A stretch of DNA of 64,000 bases from an uncultured Clostridia bacterium. GTDB taxonomy: Bacteria; Bacillota; Clostridia; UBA1381. A model generated the notes under the pieces. The model had not been told where the DNA came from and did no database searches. It saw only the letters and a list, made by a program, of their open reading frames with translations. The DNA lies in contig CAJUFV010000202.1 in the NCBI GenBank assembly GCA_910585795.1, positions 1 through 64,000 of the forward strand, given 5' to 3'. The translations under genes and the position numbers were made by a program. Positions 15,597 through 23,494 of the stretch are shown here, in pieces. Position 1 is the stretch's first letter. Every line of letters begins with the position of its first letter.

Positions 15597-16541
15597 TTAC
15601 TGTATCAGCCTTCCAAATCCGTACATATGACTCGACCAGTAGTCTGAGTCAATAGACGCATACTGAATCGGATTTCCGCAATGCAACATGAGCCCGTCAC
15701 CGACAAAAATCCCGATATGAGTTACTGCTTCATTGGTTACATATGTCCTTGTAAAGAACACCAAATCACCCGGTCTTGCTTCTGCTCTGGAAACTTTTGC
15801 ACACTGGTCATATATGCCCTGAGCTGTTGTTCTCGGCAGATTATACACACCTGAATGTGTGTAAGACCAGCAGACGAAGCCGGAGCAGTCAAACGAAGTT
15901 GACGGCGAAGAACCGCCCCATACATACGGAAATCCTATATATTTGGTCGCCTCGCCCATCAGTTTTGCAAACGTAGCGTCCGAATACGCCGCTGGAGGCG
16001 GACCGTTATATTGAACTCCGTCATTCCCCGCATTGCTTATTCCATACCGAAGCACCGAATACAACTCATTCACCTGTTGTTTTGTCGTAGCAGTCATCAT
16101 GATTCCCGTTACTGCTTGTAATCGGTCTAATGCCGTATCCATACTGCAAGGGCTGACCGTTTCCTCGCCTTCGTCATTAGTGGTACGGTCAATGAAACAT
16201 TCGACAAAGTCGCTATAAAAACTATCCGGCATATTCTTTTCCTCACCGAAATACAAGGTGTAGAATACTGCGTGAATCTGGTCTTTATCCAAATCGGGGC
16301 ATTTGTCGTTCACATTTGCATCAATCTTTCTGTAACAGCTCTTTATTTCGCCTATAAACTGACGATATGATTCCGATGCTGTTATCGAAGCGGAATCGTC
16401 ATAGGAAAATATATTTAAAAATGCGGCTACTACTCCGACTACCATCAGAATAACGCCGCATATTATTGAGCCTATCGCCGTCCATACTCTTTTATCTGTT
16501 GCTAAAGACAGTATTGCTTTTACCGCTTTAGGGCTTGCCAT
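15597..16541 (-). CDS. NlpC/P60 cell-wall hydrolase of the T4SS (CD1108-like)
   Basis: The 314-residue protein has one membrane segment (about 20-42, IICGVILMVVGVVAAFL), a spacer, and a C-terminal NlpC/P60 domain. The catalytic Cys is in FDCSGFVCWSYT (about 220), the His in VTHIGIFVGDGL (about 278), and a supporting His in MLHCGNP. It should cut peptide cross-links in peptidoglycan so the channel can pass, the VirB1-like role in Gram-positive systems. I chose ATG 16541 because GGAGG lies exactly 8 nt upstream; the longer ORF starts inside that site. It has no Met-rich tail. Confidence 0.9.
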   Translation of the reverse strand: MASPKAVKAILSLATDKRVWTAIGSIICGVILMVVGVVAAFLNIFSYDDSASITASESYRQFIGEIKSCYRKIDANVNDKCPDLDKDQIHAVFYTLYFGEEKNMPDSFYSDFVECFIDRTTNDEGEETVSPCSMDTALDRLQAVTGIMMTATTKQQVNELYSVLRYGISNAGNDGVQYNGPPPAAYSDATFAKLMGEATKYIGFPYVWGGSSPSTSFDCSGFVCWSYTHSGVYNLPRTTAQGIYDQCAKVSRAEARPGDLVFFTRTYVTNEAVTHIGIFVGDGLMLHCGNPIQYASIDSDYWSSHMYGFGRLIQ

Positions 16542-16557
16542 ACGCTGCACCTCCTCG

Positions 16558-17367
16558 TCAGTTCATTGTCATTCCATCTTCCTGTTCATCTTCAAAAAAT
16601 TCAGATAACGAGCTGTATCCCATTGATTTTATCTCATCATTACTCATTCCAATCTCATTATGCAACGTATGATATAACCCGTTTGTGCATTCATACCCGG
16701 CAATATAATTTATCGCTTTACATAGCAGCTCACTCATTCTCGAAGCTTGATTCTGTTTTCTTGACTGAACTTCCTGAACCATAAATTCATCATTATCTGT
16801 GCTGTATAGCACTTCATTACAATTCATACACTCTATCGAAACACACACGCCGTCCCCATATTCGGCAGCTTCAATCTCATGTCCAACGTGATTTTTTAGT
16901 GTCCCTTTATCATCTTCCGCATATAGAATAAAGTCATCCTTTATATTTCGTATCTGATAATTGCTTCCGTTTTGTTCGCATACAAGCTGCATTTCATCAG
17001 CCTGCATAAAATATTCACTAACATAAAACGCTCGGCAACTCATTTCGTATTTGTGCGCACACGCTTGTTCCATAACATTTATAAAGGTTTGTTTTTCCTC
17101 TTCTGTCGGGATATACTGTCTTTCATACGAATCAGCATCAGCGTCAATATAATACACTATATTTAAGTCTTTTGTTACCGGATTATAATCGGCATAGAGA
17201 TTTACCCATGCGCTGTCGTCATTTCCTGTATTTATGCCAAATTTTTTGTCTACATCAAAATATGTTTCAATCACTGCGTTTATCGCCCGTCTATCTGTAT
17301 TCAATTCTAAATCTTCTCTTATCAGTAAATCCCGTTCCTCTAACGTATTAAAATAATCATTTTTCAC
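16558..17367 (-). CDS. Accessory protein with polyvalent-type domains
   Basis: This 269-residue acidic protein contains VNLYADYNPVTKDLNIVYYI and a following helix (about 55-105). It ends in LHNEIGMSNDEIKSMGYSSL, a helical motif I associate with accessory proteins of gut Firmicutes elements. The function is unknown. I chose GTG 17367 because AGGAG lies 6 nt upstream; the longer reading frame begins inside a terminator stem. It follows the terminator at 17391-17425 with no room for a promoter, so it must be reached by read-through. The tail is DEQEDGMTMN. Confidence 0.6.
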   Translation of the reverse strand: MKNDYFNTLEERDLLIREDLELNTDRRAINAVIETYFDVDKKFGINTGNDDSAWVNLYADYNPVTKDLNIVYYIDADADSYERQYIPTEEEKQTFINVMEQACAHKYEMSCRAFYVSEYFMQADEMQLVCEQNGSNYQIRNIKDDFILYAEDDKGTLKNHVGHEIEAAEYGDGVCVSIECMNCNEVLYSTDNDEFMVQEVQSRKQNQASRMSELLCKAINYIAGYECTNGLYHTLHNEIGMSNDEIKSMGYSSLSEFFEDEQEDGMTMN

Positions 17368-17390
17368 AGCTATCTCCTTTCCGTGCAAAT

Positions 17391-17425
17391 AAAAAGAACA
17401 ACCAATTTTAATTTCGATTGTTCTT
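17391..17425 (-). terminator. Intrinsic terminator after the zinc-ribbon gene
   Basis: On the minus strand AAGAACAA (17425-17418) pairs with TTGTTCTT (17401-17394) and is followed by more T. It begins 12 nt past the zinc-ribbon stop codon and ends less than 30 nt before the next gene's GTG. Confidence 0.7.
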
Positions 17426-17437
17426 CTGCACTATTAT

Positions 17438-17593
17438 TTATTCGCCGCGCATCTCTTTCCGAAGCTGTATGAACTCGGCTTTTTCCTTTTCGTTTGCTTC
17501 TCTTACATCCTCTTTCCCGCAGTCCGGACATCTATCAGGTTTGCTTGCTTGCTCAAATTGAAATCTGCAGGCATCGCATATGTAGTATCCCAT
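17438..17593 (-). CDS. Small zinc-ribbon (rubredoxin-like) protein, 51 residues
   Basis: An ATG at 17593, 6 nt after GGAGG, opens a 51-codon frame. The product begins MGYYICDACRFQFEQ and continues RCPDCGKEDV, giving two CxxC pairs 14 residues apart: a zinc ribbon or rubredoxin-like knuckle, then a charged helix. It is the kind of small metal-binding protein that might act as a DNA- or protein-binding adaptor. It has its own extended -10 promoter and a terminator, so it is probably transcribed separately from its neighbours. Confidence 0.8.
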   Translation of the reverse strand: MGYYICDACRFQFEQASKPDRCPDCGKEDVREANEKEKAEFIQLRKEMRGE

Positions 17594-17628
17594 TTGATTC
17601 CACCTCCGTACAACATATTTTATTGAAC

Positions 17629-17637
17629 ATTATAGCA
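17629..17637 (-). promoter_or_regulatory. Extended -10 promoter of the zinc-ribbon gene
   Basis: TGCTATAAT on the minus strand (17637-17629) is an extended -10 element, about 36 nt before the ATG. A TTGACA is present upstream but only 12 nt away, too close to be the partner -35. Confidence 0.5.
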
Positions 17638-17643
17638 TAAAAA

Positions 17644-18090
17644 TCATGTCAAGTCCATACCTTGACTGACATTCGTTTCCTCATGCTCCATATCGCTGTC
17701 GGACAGTGCATCCTGTATCTCCGCTTCCGTCATGTCTATTTCCTTTTGAAGTATGGATTTGGTTTCATCATCTCCAAGCGTGACTCTCATATGGTTAATT
17801 AAACGATAGAACAGTCCCTCTGTCCTCTTGAATCCTGCTTCTTTCTTTTCAAGCTGATAATATGCCCAATCGGCATCAATCATTTTTTTGATTCCGCTTT
17901 CAATGTCTTTGACTGTACTGTCCTGAAATTCAAACCCTATCATCATATTGAAATCGCCAAGACAATGTTCAAATTCTTTATCATTCTCATCGTAGACTTC
18001 ACAAGATATTTCATCAACCGCCTTTCCGCACCTGATGGCTGACTTATAGTCAGGCTTTGTTTTTATTATATAACCGTCATATTTCATCAT
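17644..18090 (-). CDS. Accessory protein in the T4SS operon, unknown function
   Basis: The 148-residue acidic protein reads as a small alpha/beta domain (YDGYIIKTKPDYKSAIRCGK) followed by helices, including GLFYRLINHMRVTLGDDETK. No domain was recognised. GGAGG lies 9-12 nt before ATG 18090. It follows virB4 by 2 nt, so it is made together with the secretion ATPase. The C-terminal SQGMDLT is a weaker form of the shared tail, with acidic residues before it. Confidence 0.6.
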   Translation of the reverse strand: MMKYDGYIIKTKPDYKSAIRCGKAVDEISCEVYDENDKEFEHCLGDFNMMIGFEFQDSTVKDIESGIKKMIDADWAYYQLEKKEAGFKRTEGLFYRLINHMRVTLGDDETKSILQKEIDMTEAEIQDALSDSDMEHEETNVSQGMDLT

Positions 18091-18092
18091 CT

Positions 18093-19919
18093 TTATCTGC
18101 CTCCTGCCGTTCCGAATAATGCTTCCTTGTATGAAGGAGCTTTCACCATCAAGTTATACCGCTCATTTCCGCATTTATACAGGCATACGCCTCTTTGCGG
18201 ATAGCGTATAAGGTTATATTCGCTCTCGTCAAGCTGCAAGGTGTCCATATAGAATTTTGCGTCTATATTTCCCGCATTAAACAAAAACGAATGTGTCGGG
18301 ATTGAAAACAGCGGTTTCGTGTATTCAGCTATTCCCGGCAAATTATAGTCTTCAAGGTTTTGGCTTGCCAATACAATAGCCGATTCCTTCTTTCGCACTC
18401 GCTTTGAAAAGTTTCGGATATACTCAACCGCTACTATATTCGATAAAAACAAGTAAAACTCGTCTATCGCCGCTACGGTGTTTCCGTATGTCAATAGCTG
18501 ATTTGACATATACGAAAGCACGTTAAACAGCAGCGCATTCCTGATATTTTTACTCGCCTCCAATAACCCCTTCACTCCGAATACAACAAAACGGTCACTT
18601 TTAATATTCGTATGACCGTTAAAGAACTTGCTTTCCGCGCCGATACACATTGAATGGATACCGAGCAATATTTCCTGAAGCAAGGTTTCCGTATATATCG
18701 GCTTTTCTGCTTTGTTATAATTCTTATATTCATTTTCAATGAAATGATACAAGTCAGACATTATGGGATAATCAGCCGGTGATAACTTTGTAAAATCGGT
18801 ATTGTCACTTATATTCCATGACTTATACAATTTTTCGAGCATAATCTCAATTGTATCAATATGCGAATCTGAAAAATCCTTATATGATGCGAAGAAATCA
18901 CGCAAAAACGATATATGCTGACTAAGCCTTGTCTTCTTTTTAAAGGTTTCAATATTTGCATCGTCATCATATCTTTCGTCATTGTCATTCCACAGCTTAG
19001 GCTCTAACGGATTTATAAGGTACTGCCCGGACATAAGGTCAACAAAGTATCCGCCCAAATTATTGCATAAATCAATATACTCATGCTCCGGATCAAGGCA
19101 TGTAACGCTCTTGCCTGATTCCAACATATTTATCAAAAGTAATTTTAATAAATATGACTTACCCTGTCCTGAGTTGCCGAGTATAAGGACATTACTGTTA
19201 GTCTTATCATCGGTTCGCTTATTAAAATCCACAATAATGTTACTGCCAAACTTATCTCTGCCGAGATAAAAGCCGTTTGCATCTGTCTTTCCTGAATAAT
19301 TAAACGGATAGAGATTCGCCACACTTGACGCAGGCAGCACACGTTCAAACTGTTCCGCAAATGCGTTGTATCCGCTTGGCATAACCGAGATAAATCCCTG
19401 CTGCTGACGAAGCATCAGCTTATCTACATTCAGCTTTGAGCGTATCAGCTCCGTCAGCACCTCTGTCTGGAGTTCTTTTAATTGGTCAAGTTCATGAGCA
19501 ATCAGTTCAATATATACGGCTGTATGAATAAGCGGTTCTCTGTTTCTGTGCATTGTCGTCACAAGATTGGTCACATCCTGCAAGTTACCTTCTGCCACAA
19601 CCGTTTCCTGCAAGTCATTCGTATTGCTTTTTTTCAGCTTATTCTTGTTTGCCGCATTGGATATGATTTTCCTCTCTTCTGCCGCTGTAACGTGTTTTGT
19701 ATATATTTTCAGCGTTACTCCGTCTTTTTCGCCCAAGTGCTTCAGTATTGCCTGTTCTTCCGTTGTTGTAGGATATTCCCTCAACGCCCATACGCTCCGG
19801 TATGTATTACCGCATATAAAATAATCGGGAAAGAATTTTATAACAGACGGCGAAATCATATCAACAAACGATTTTATTTTAATATTTTCAACTTCTTTTT
19901 CTCGTTTTCGCTTTGCCAT
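18093..19919 (-). CDS. virB4: VirB4-like conjugation ATPase (CD1110 type)
   Basis: The 608-residue protein has the VirB4/TraE N-terminal region and a C-terminal ATPase. Walker A is LGNSGQGKSYLLKLL (about residue 248) and Walker B is VAAIDEFYLFL (about 480), with LASQNLEDY as the sensor-like segment after it. It powers substrate transfer and pilus or channel assembly at the membrane. Its gene follows the 199-residue partner by 1 nt and PrgI just before that, the standard order in Clostridia CTn elements. GGAGG is 9 nt before the ATG. The length is normal for the family. Confidence 0.94.
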   Translation of the reverse strand: MAKRKREKEVENIKIKSFVDMISPSVIKFFPDYFICGNTYRSVWALREYPTTTEEQAILKHLGEKDGVTLKIYTKHVTAAEERKIISNAANKNKLKKSNTNDLQETVVAEGNLQDVTNLVTTMHRNREPLIHTAVYIELIAHELDQLKELQTEVLTELIRSKLNVDKLMLRQQQGFISVMPSGYNAFAEQFERVLPASSVANLYPFNYSGKTDANGFYLGRDKFGSNIIVDFNKRTDDKTNSNVLILGNSGQGKSYLLKLLLINMLESGKSVTCLDPEHEYIDLCNNLGGYFVDLMSGQYLINPLEPKLWNDNDERYDDDANIETFKKKTRLSQHISFLRDFFASYKDFSDSHIDTIEIMLEKLYKSWNISDNTDFTKLSPADYPIMSDLYHFIENEYKNYNKAEKPIYTETLLQEILLGIHSMCIGAESKFFNGHTNIKSDRFVVFGVKGLLEASKNIRNALLFNVLSYMSNQLLTYGNTVAAIDEFYLFLSNIVAVEYIRNFSKRVRKKESAIVLASQNLEDYNLPGIAEYTKPLFSIPTHSFLFNAGNIDAKFYMDTLQLDESEYNLIRYPQRGVCLYKCGNERYNLMVKAPSYKEALFGTAGGR

Positions 19920-19920
19920 T

Positions 19921-20520
19921 TCATCTTACCTCCTCATCTCCAAGTATTACCCATCGGTCACCGTCATGCTCATCAAAAGAATCCTGTGTCACATTCTGTT
20001 CAAAGTACACAGCTACAATTCTTTGGATATCCTCGTGCGATGCGCGTTTTATTGAAAAGCCCTGCTCTTTCAAAGTCTTTTCTATTCTGTTTAGATACGG
20101 CACAACTTCTTTCTCGTTCTGTTCCCTTAAACGCACTACCATTGCAAATTCACGGGCTGTGGCTGTCTGTACCTGAATATTATCCAAATGAGCCATGTCC
20201 TGTTCTAAGAGCTGACGGATAATATAATTCGTTTCTTCTTCCATTCTCTTTTTCAGATACCGTTTATTCCCGTCAAAGTTCTCACGGCTGTTATATGCGC
20301 ACATTTCAATCTCCGCCATACCTTTCAGCACCGTCATCAGCGCATATACTCTTGCCCTTATGCTTTCTTCCGACAAAACTGAAATATTGGTAGGCTTAAC
20401 AAGAAAATATACCAATTCCCCATAGCCATAGGTTACAAGCGAGAAATCCGATATATCTTGTATGCCTATAAGCTTTCTCGTTGATGTCCGCTGCCGTTCT
20501 GCTTTCCTGTTCTTATTCAT
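19921..20520 (-). CDS. VirB4-associated conjugation protein
   Basis: This 199-residue soluble protein lies between prgI and virB4, overlapping prgI by 8 nt and ending 1 nt before virB4. The stretch LKKRMEEETNYIIRQLLEQDM followed by IQVQTATAREFAMVVRLRE resembles the N-terminal domain of some VirB4 or TraC proteins, so it may be a detached N-terminal domain that works with the ATPase. I chose ATG 20520, 10 nt after GGAGG; a GTG one codon earlier is also possible. It is probably cytoplasmic, as no membrane segment is seen. Confidence 0.75.
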   Translation of the reverse strand: MNKNRKAERQRTSTRKLIGIQDISDFSLVTYGYGELVYFLVKPTNISVLSEESIRARVYALMTVLKGMAEIEMCAYNSRENFDGNKRYLKKRMEEETNYIIRQLLEQDMAHLDNIQVQTATAREFAMVVRLREQNEKEVVPYLNRIEKTLKEQGFSIKRASHEDIQRIVAVYFEQNVTQDSFDEHDGDRWVILGDEEVR

Positions 20521-20779
20521 CACTGTCAAGCCTCCATTCATAGGTCTGCTGTCGGGCAAAATAGCTCCAGCCGTTTTTTATAAACATCATAATGGATATA
20601 TCATCAACCCTTATTGTCAAAAAGCCATATCCCGCTGTCGCCGCCAACGGCAGCATAAAGCCTGTCTTTGTTAATGCAAGAATGGATATAATGCCGCATA
20701 CGGCGATAATTCCTATATCCTTTAGTTCCCACATCCACATTACAGCTTTTGATTTTAAATTATCCGGATATATATACAT
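20513..20779 (-). CDS. prgI: PrgI family (VirB3-like) membrane protein
   Basis: The 88-residue protein has two membrane segments (about 20-37 IGIIAVCGIISILALT and 40-58 MLPLAATAGYGFLTI) followed by a basic and acidic end, the PrgI/VirB3 layout. It is an inner-membrane component that sits next to VirB4 in the mating channel. The gene starts about 24 nt after a terminator hairpin with no promoter in between, and its stop codon overlaps the start of the next gene. Confidence 0.88.
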   Translation of the reverse strand: MYIYPDNLKSKAVMWMWELKDIGIIAVCGIISILALTKTGFMLPLAATAGYGFLTIRVDDISIMMFIKNGWSYFARQQTYEWRLDSDE

Positions 20780-20802
20780 TCAATCTCTCCTCTCCTGTTT
20801 TG

Positions 20803-20840
20803 AATAAAAGAAAAGAGACCGCTTATTTCTAAGCAATCTC
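20803..20840 (-). terminator. Intrinsic terminator before the prgI-virB4 block
   Basis: On the minus strand GAGATTGCTTA (20840-20830), loop GAAA, TAAGCGGTCTC (20825-20815): 11 bp with two G-U pairs, then TTTTCTTTTATT. It lies just past the HipA-like gene and directly upstream of prgI. Confidence 0.8.
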
Positions 20841-20858
20841 CTATTCGCTCACTCTGTT

Positions 20859-21791
20859 TTACATAGACAATGCCGGAGCTTCCTCCTGATTTATATCCTG
20901 AACCTGTGCAAGTACGGGCAAGAGTATTTTTTCATATCTTGCTCCGATATATGTTTTATAAAACTCTTTCTGCAATTCAGATATATACGGAACATCGTCT
21001 ATGAAGTCATTTATCTTTTCAATATCAATTCTCGGTACTATTCGTTTTACAGCCTCATTTAAGTCTTTATTTCCGCTGGACATCATAAAATCATAATACT
21101 TGATTTTTTCTCCGTTATATTTTATAGCTGATGTCGGAAAATTATATAGCCTCGTATTTCGTTCTTCTTCCACCTCGATAATTTTTTGCATGGTTTTTTC
21201 ATCAGCTCGTGACAATAGACAGCTTCCGCAGTCATATACAGGAGCAATCTCTGTGGTTTTTATATTCGGATTATATAAAAGTCCCCAATTTCCGTTATGT
21301 CTGTCAAAATTTCCTGCAAATGCGTCTGCGACAAACATATCCCAAAAATGTTCTTTTAGGTTCTGAGGATTTACAAAACCCTGCTTTTCTATTATTTCGA
21401 GTATATCGTCAAGTTCCGTTTCGGTTCCTGATGATGATGTTTCCGTGTCAATTACTGAGTTTTTTATTGAACAAAAGTCAAGAAATCTTTTCCCATCTGC
21501 CGTAAAATCTTTGCAGGCGCAAACAACCTTTTCCTTCCCTGACACCGAAAATACTCCAAGCAATGTCTTATGTGTATTGATTCCAAGCATATTAAAAATA
21601 CTGCTTACGATATGCTCGCTTATACAACTGTTTGTATATGACGGTCCCGCAGGCTTACTCTTGGATGATGCCGGAAATTTAATCATATATTCTTCACCGT
21701 TATATTCAACCGCTATTTTCTTTCCGTTCGCACCGTTGTATGCCCTTCCCGCAATTCTTTTGCAATCTGTAAAATCAATTCTATCCTGCAC
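20859..21791 (-). CDS. HipA/CtkA-like kinase-fold protein
   Basis: The 310-residue protein has a HipA-like kinase fold: an N-terminal beta sheet with YMIKFPASSK (possible ATP-binding Lys), a helix with SEHIVSSIFNMLGI, the catalytic loop AGNFDRHNGNWGLLYN (about residues 170-185), and a metal-site VYDCGSCLL (about 203). HipA enzymes phosphorylate protein targets such as a tRNA synthetase and cause growth arrest; the target here is unknown. There is no HipB-like antitoxin beside it. It sits inside the secretion operon between virB6 and prgI. The end EEAPALSM is a weak match to the shared tail. Confidence 0.78.
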   Translation of the reverse strand: MQDRIDFTDCKRIAGRAYNGANGKKIAVEYNGEEYMIKFPASSKSKPAGPSYTNSCISEHIVSSIFNMLGINTHKTLLGVFSVSGKEKVVCACKDFTADGKRFLDFCSIKNSVIDTETSSSGTETELDDILEIIEKQGFVNPQNLKEHFWDMFVADAFAGNFDRHNGNWGLLYNPNIKTTEIAPVYDCGSCLLSRADEKTMQKIIEVEEERNTRLYNFPTSAIKYNGEKIKYYDFMMSSGNKDLNEAVKRIVPRIDIEKINDFIDDVPYISELQKEFYKTYIGARYEKILLPVLAQVQDINQEEAPALSM

Positions 21792-21824
21792 TGTTTCACC
21801 TTCTCCTTAAAAATCTTGATTTGA

Positions 21825-22661
21825 CTACTTTTTACTTACGGCTTTCACTACTGCCTGTGTTGTCCTTACCGCAGCCTGCGTTGCGTAATATGTACTCATT
21901 ATATTTACCCTTGACGATGTGTCAAGACCAAATCTGTCTGCAATTCTCGGCACTTCATTGGCTGCAAGCATAATTCCGAGTCCAAGAAGCATATGGTCTC
22001 CGAATGTCAGAAGTCCTGCAAATAACAATGAATTCTGTAAAAATGCCGTTACGCATAAGGCTATTACTTGCTTGCACCAATCCACGAATCCATCCTGATG
22101 CCCTCGTGTCAAACCGAAAATGTACAGTGAACCGACAGCAATATTGGTCATCATGATTCCTCCGCGCTTTATATTTGCAAAAAACACTTTTATCACCGCA
22201 TATCCAAGCGCTATCATAGTAAACAGATTAAATGGATTTATTTCTGTGGACAATGACAGAAGCTGTTTTGTCGACATCTCTGACAAATCCGCCAATTCAC
22301 CGCCGTATAAACCTGTCATTGCATTACCTAATCCGTTTTGCACGTCTATGGCAAGTTTATATAACTCTATCGGCAGCACTGTAAATAAATTAACAGCCAT
22401 AAAGCCCTTTATGGCTCCAAGCGCGGCATCTCTGATATTACCTTGTCCGTTCTGCCACGCTATGGCGCAGTCGAATACTGCAACAACCAACGCTATTACA
22501 TACATTGACCAGCCGAACAGCCGGAAGAATTCTATCACCGCCTGTATCCACGGAAGCTCAAATATTTCTACTCCCATCCCGCTCAGATACGAAAAAAAGG
22601 TCTGGATAAATTCCATGACCTTTCCGTATAGCCAATCTAAAAACCAATTAAATACAAACAT
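21825..22661 (-). CDS. VirB6/TrbL-like polytopic T4SS protein (CD1112 type)
   Basis: The 278-residue protein has about six membrane segments (for example SMYVIALVVAVFDCAIAW, AFLQNSLLFAGLLTFG and LGLGIMLAANEV) and an N-terminal amphipathic WFLDWLYGKVMEFIQTFF. Size and topology match the VirB6/TrbL-like proteins of Clostridia CTn elements, where it forms part of the inner-membrane translocation path. It lies between the HipA-like gene and the promoter region at 23365. No Met-rich tail is present; the end is basic (VVKAVSKK). Confidence 0.85.
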   Translation of the reverse strand: MFVFNWFLDWLYGKVMEFIQTFFSYLSGMGVEIFELPWIQAVIEFFRLFGWSMYVIALVVAVFDCAIAWQNGQGNIRDAALGAIKGFMAVNLFTVLPIELYKLAIDVQNGLGNAMTGLYGGELADLSEMSTKQLLSLSTEINPFNLFTMIALGYAVIKVFFANIKRGGIMMTNIAVGSLYIFGLTRGHQDGFVDWCKQVIALCVTAFLQNSLLFAGLLTFGDHMLLGLGIMLAANEVPRIADRFGLDTSSRVNIMSTYYATQAAVRTTQAVVKAVSKK

Positions 22662-22794
22662 ATTCTACATCATCTCCCCTTTCATTTTATTTCACACCTA
22701 TCACTCTTAATTGAATATCGAAATACGTCCTTCAATAATTCTGATGTGTGTGATTTTATTATCCATTCCAATCCAATTTAATAGCAGTTCAAAT

Positions 22795-23316
22795 TTATAC
22801 TAACTGTTCCTGTGTCATACCACAATCCTGAAAAATATCATTTTTGCTGATATCGGAATTATAATATTGTTCTTTAATTTCCGCAATATCAATGTTATTT
22901 CCGCCCGTAAAATAATATTCATCCTCTGAAAGATTGATTCGTATCAATGCTGCAAAAGGTTCATCATTGATATAACCTTGAAATCTACCTTTCTTGTCCA
23001 TTTCTCCTAACAGTTCTAAGTCTCTGACAAAATTCTTAATAGCGTCATCTTCTGTTTTGTAATTTAAGTAATACACATCAGAACAAATTGAAGGAACATC
23101 ACTTGTATCTTCTCCTACCAACACATTTGTACCTGTTGCTAATATTAAATTACTTTTTACAGAATCTTTGATATCGGAATATTCTCTTTTAATAGCGATC
23201 ACTTTAATATTATTTTTTGCACAATGTTTACTCATTGCATCAAATTGACTGCCTAAGTCCATATCCTTGCCGTTTTCAACGCCCGTGCGTTTATAAATGT
23301 ATGTTTTTTCTTCCAT
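22795..23316 (-). CDS. Hypothetical protein, 173 residues
   Basis: The product starts KTYIYKRTGVENGKDMDLGS and continues as an alpha/beta domain with KVIAIKREYSDIKDSVKSN and a central LATGTNVLVGED strand-turn. I do not recognise the family. The start ATG 23316 is 10 nt after AAGGA. It is the first gene after a good SigA promoter (23365-23393), so it may lead the transcript for virB6 and the genes downstream. A 133-nt spacer separates it from virB6, and no signal was seen in that spacer. Confidence 0.6.
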   Translation of the reverse strand: MEEKTYIYKRTGVENGKDMDLGSQFDAMSKHCAKNNIKVIAIKREYSDIKDSVKSNLILATGTNVLVGEDTSDVPSICSDVYYLNYKTEDDAIKNFVRDLELLGEMDKKGRFQGYINDEPFAALIRINLSEDEYYFTGGNNIDIAEIKEQYYNSDISKNDIFQDCGMTQEQLV

Positions 23317-23364
23317 AACAACAGATTCCTTTCTCCATATTTGTATTCTTATGAGGTTTCCCTG

Positions 23365-23393
23365 ATTATATCACTAATCATAAATTAAATCAA
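23365..23393 (-). promoter_or_regulatory. SigA-type promoter upstream of the virB6 segment
   Basis: TTGATT (23393-23388), 17 nt, TATAAT (23370-23365) on the minus strand, 49 nt before the ATG of the 173-residue protein. The -35 lies inside one arm of an inverted repeat (23388-23397 with 23440-23449), so a regulator could bind here. Confidence 0.65.
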
Positions 23394-23449
23394 GTTATTA
23401 TATAAAATGGGTTGAAATTTTAATAATCGGGTTAAATCTTAACTTGATT
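23388..23449. repeat. Inverted repeat overlapping a promoter
   Basis: AATCAAGTTA (23388-23397) and TAACTTGATT (23440-23449) are perfect 10-bp arms 42 nt apart. On the minus strand the structure also follows the DUF4240 gene, so it may act as an operator or as a weak terminator. Confidence 0.5.
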
Positions 23450-23494
23450 ATTTTTTATTTTACCCCTTTCATTCTAAATCCTCTTGGTTAAATA

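Noticed and set aside
19482..20222. 246-codon plus-strand frame opposite virB4 and its partner
   Set aside because: It lies antisense to two well-supported genes with overlapping starts, has no ribosome site, and its Cys/Phe/Arg-rich product has no recognisable domain.
22120..22710. 196-codon plus-strand frame opposite virB6
   Set aside because: It mirrors the hydrophobic virB6 codons; there is no ribosome site and the product is low in charged residues.
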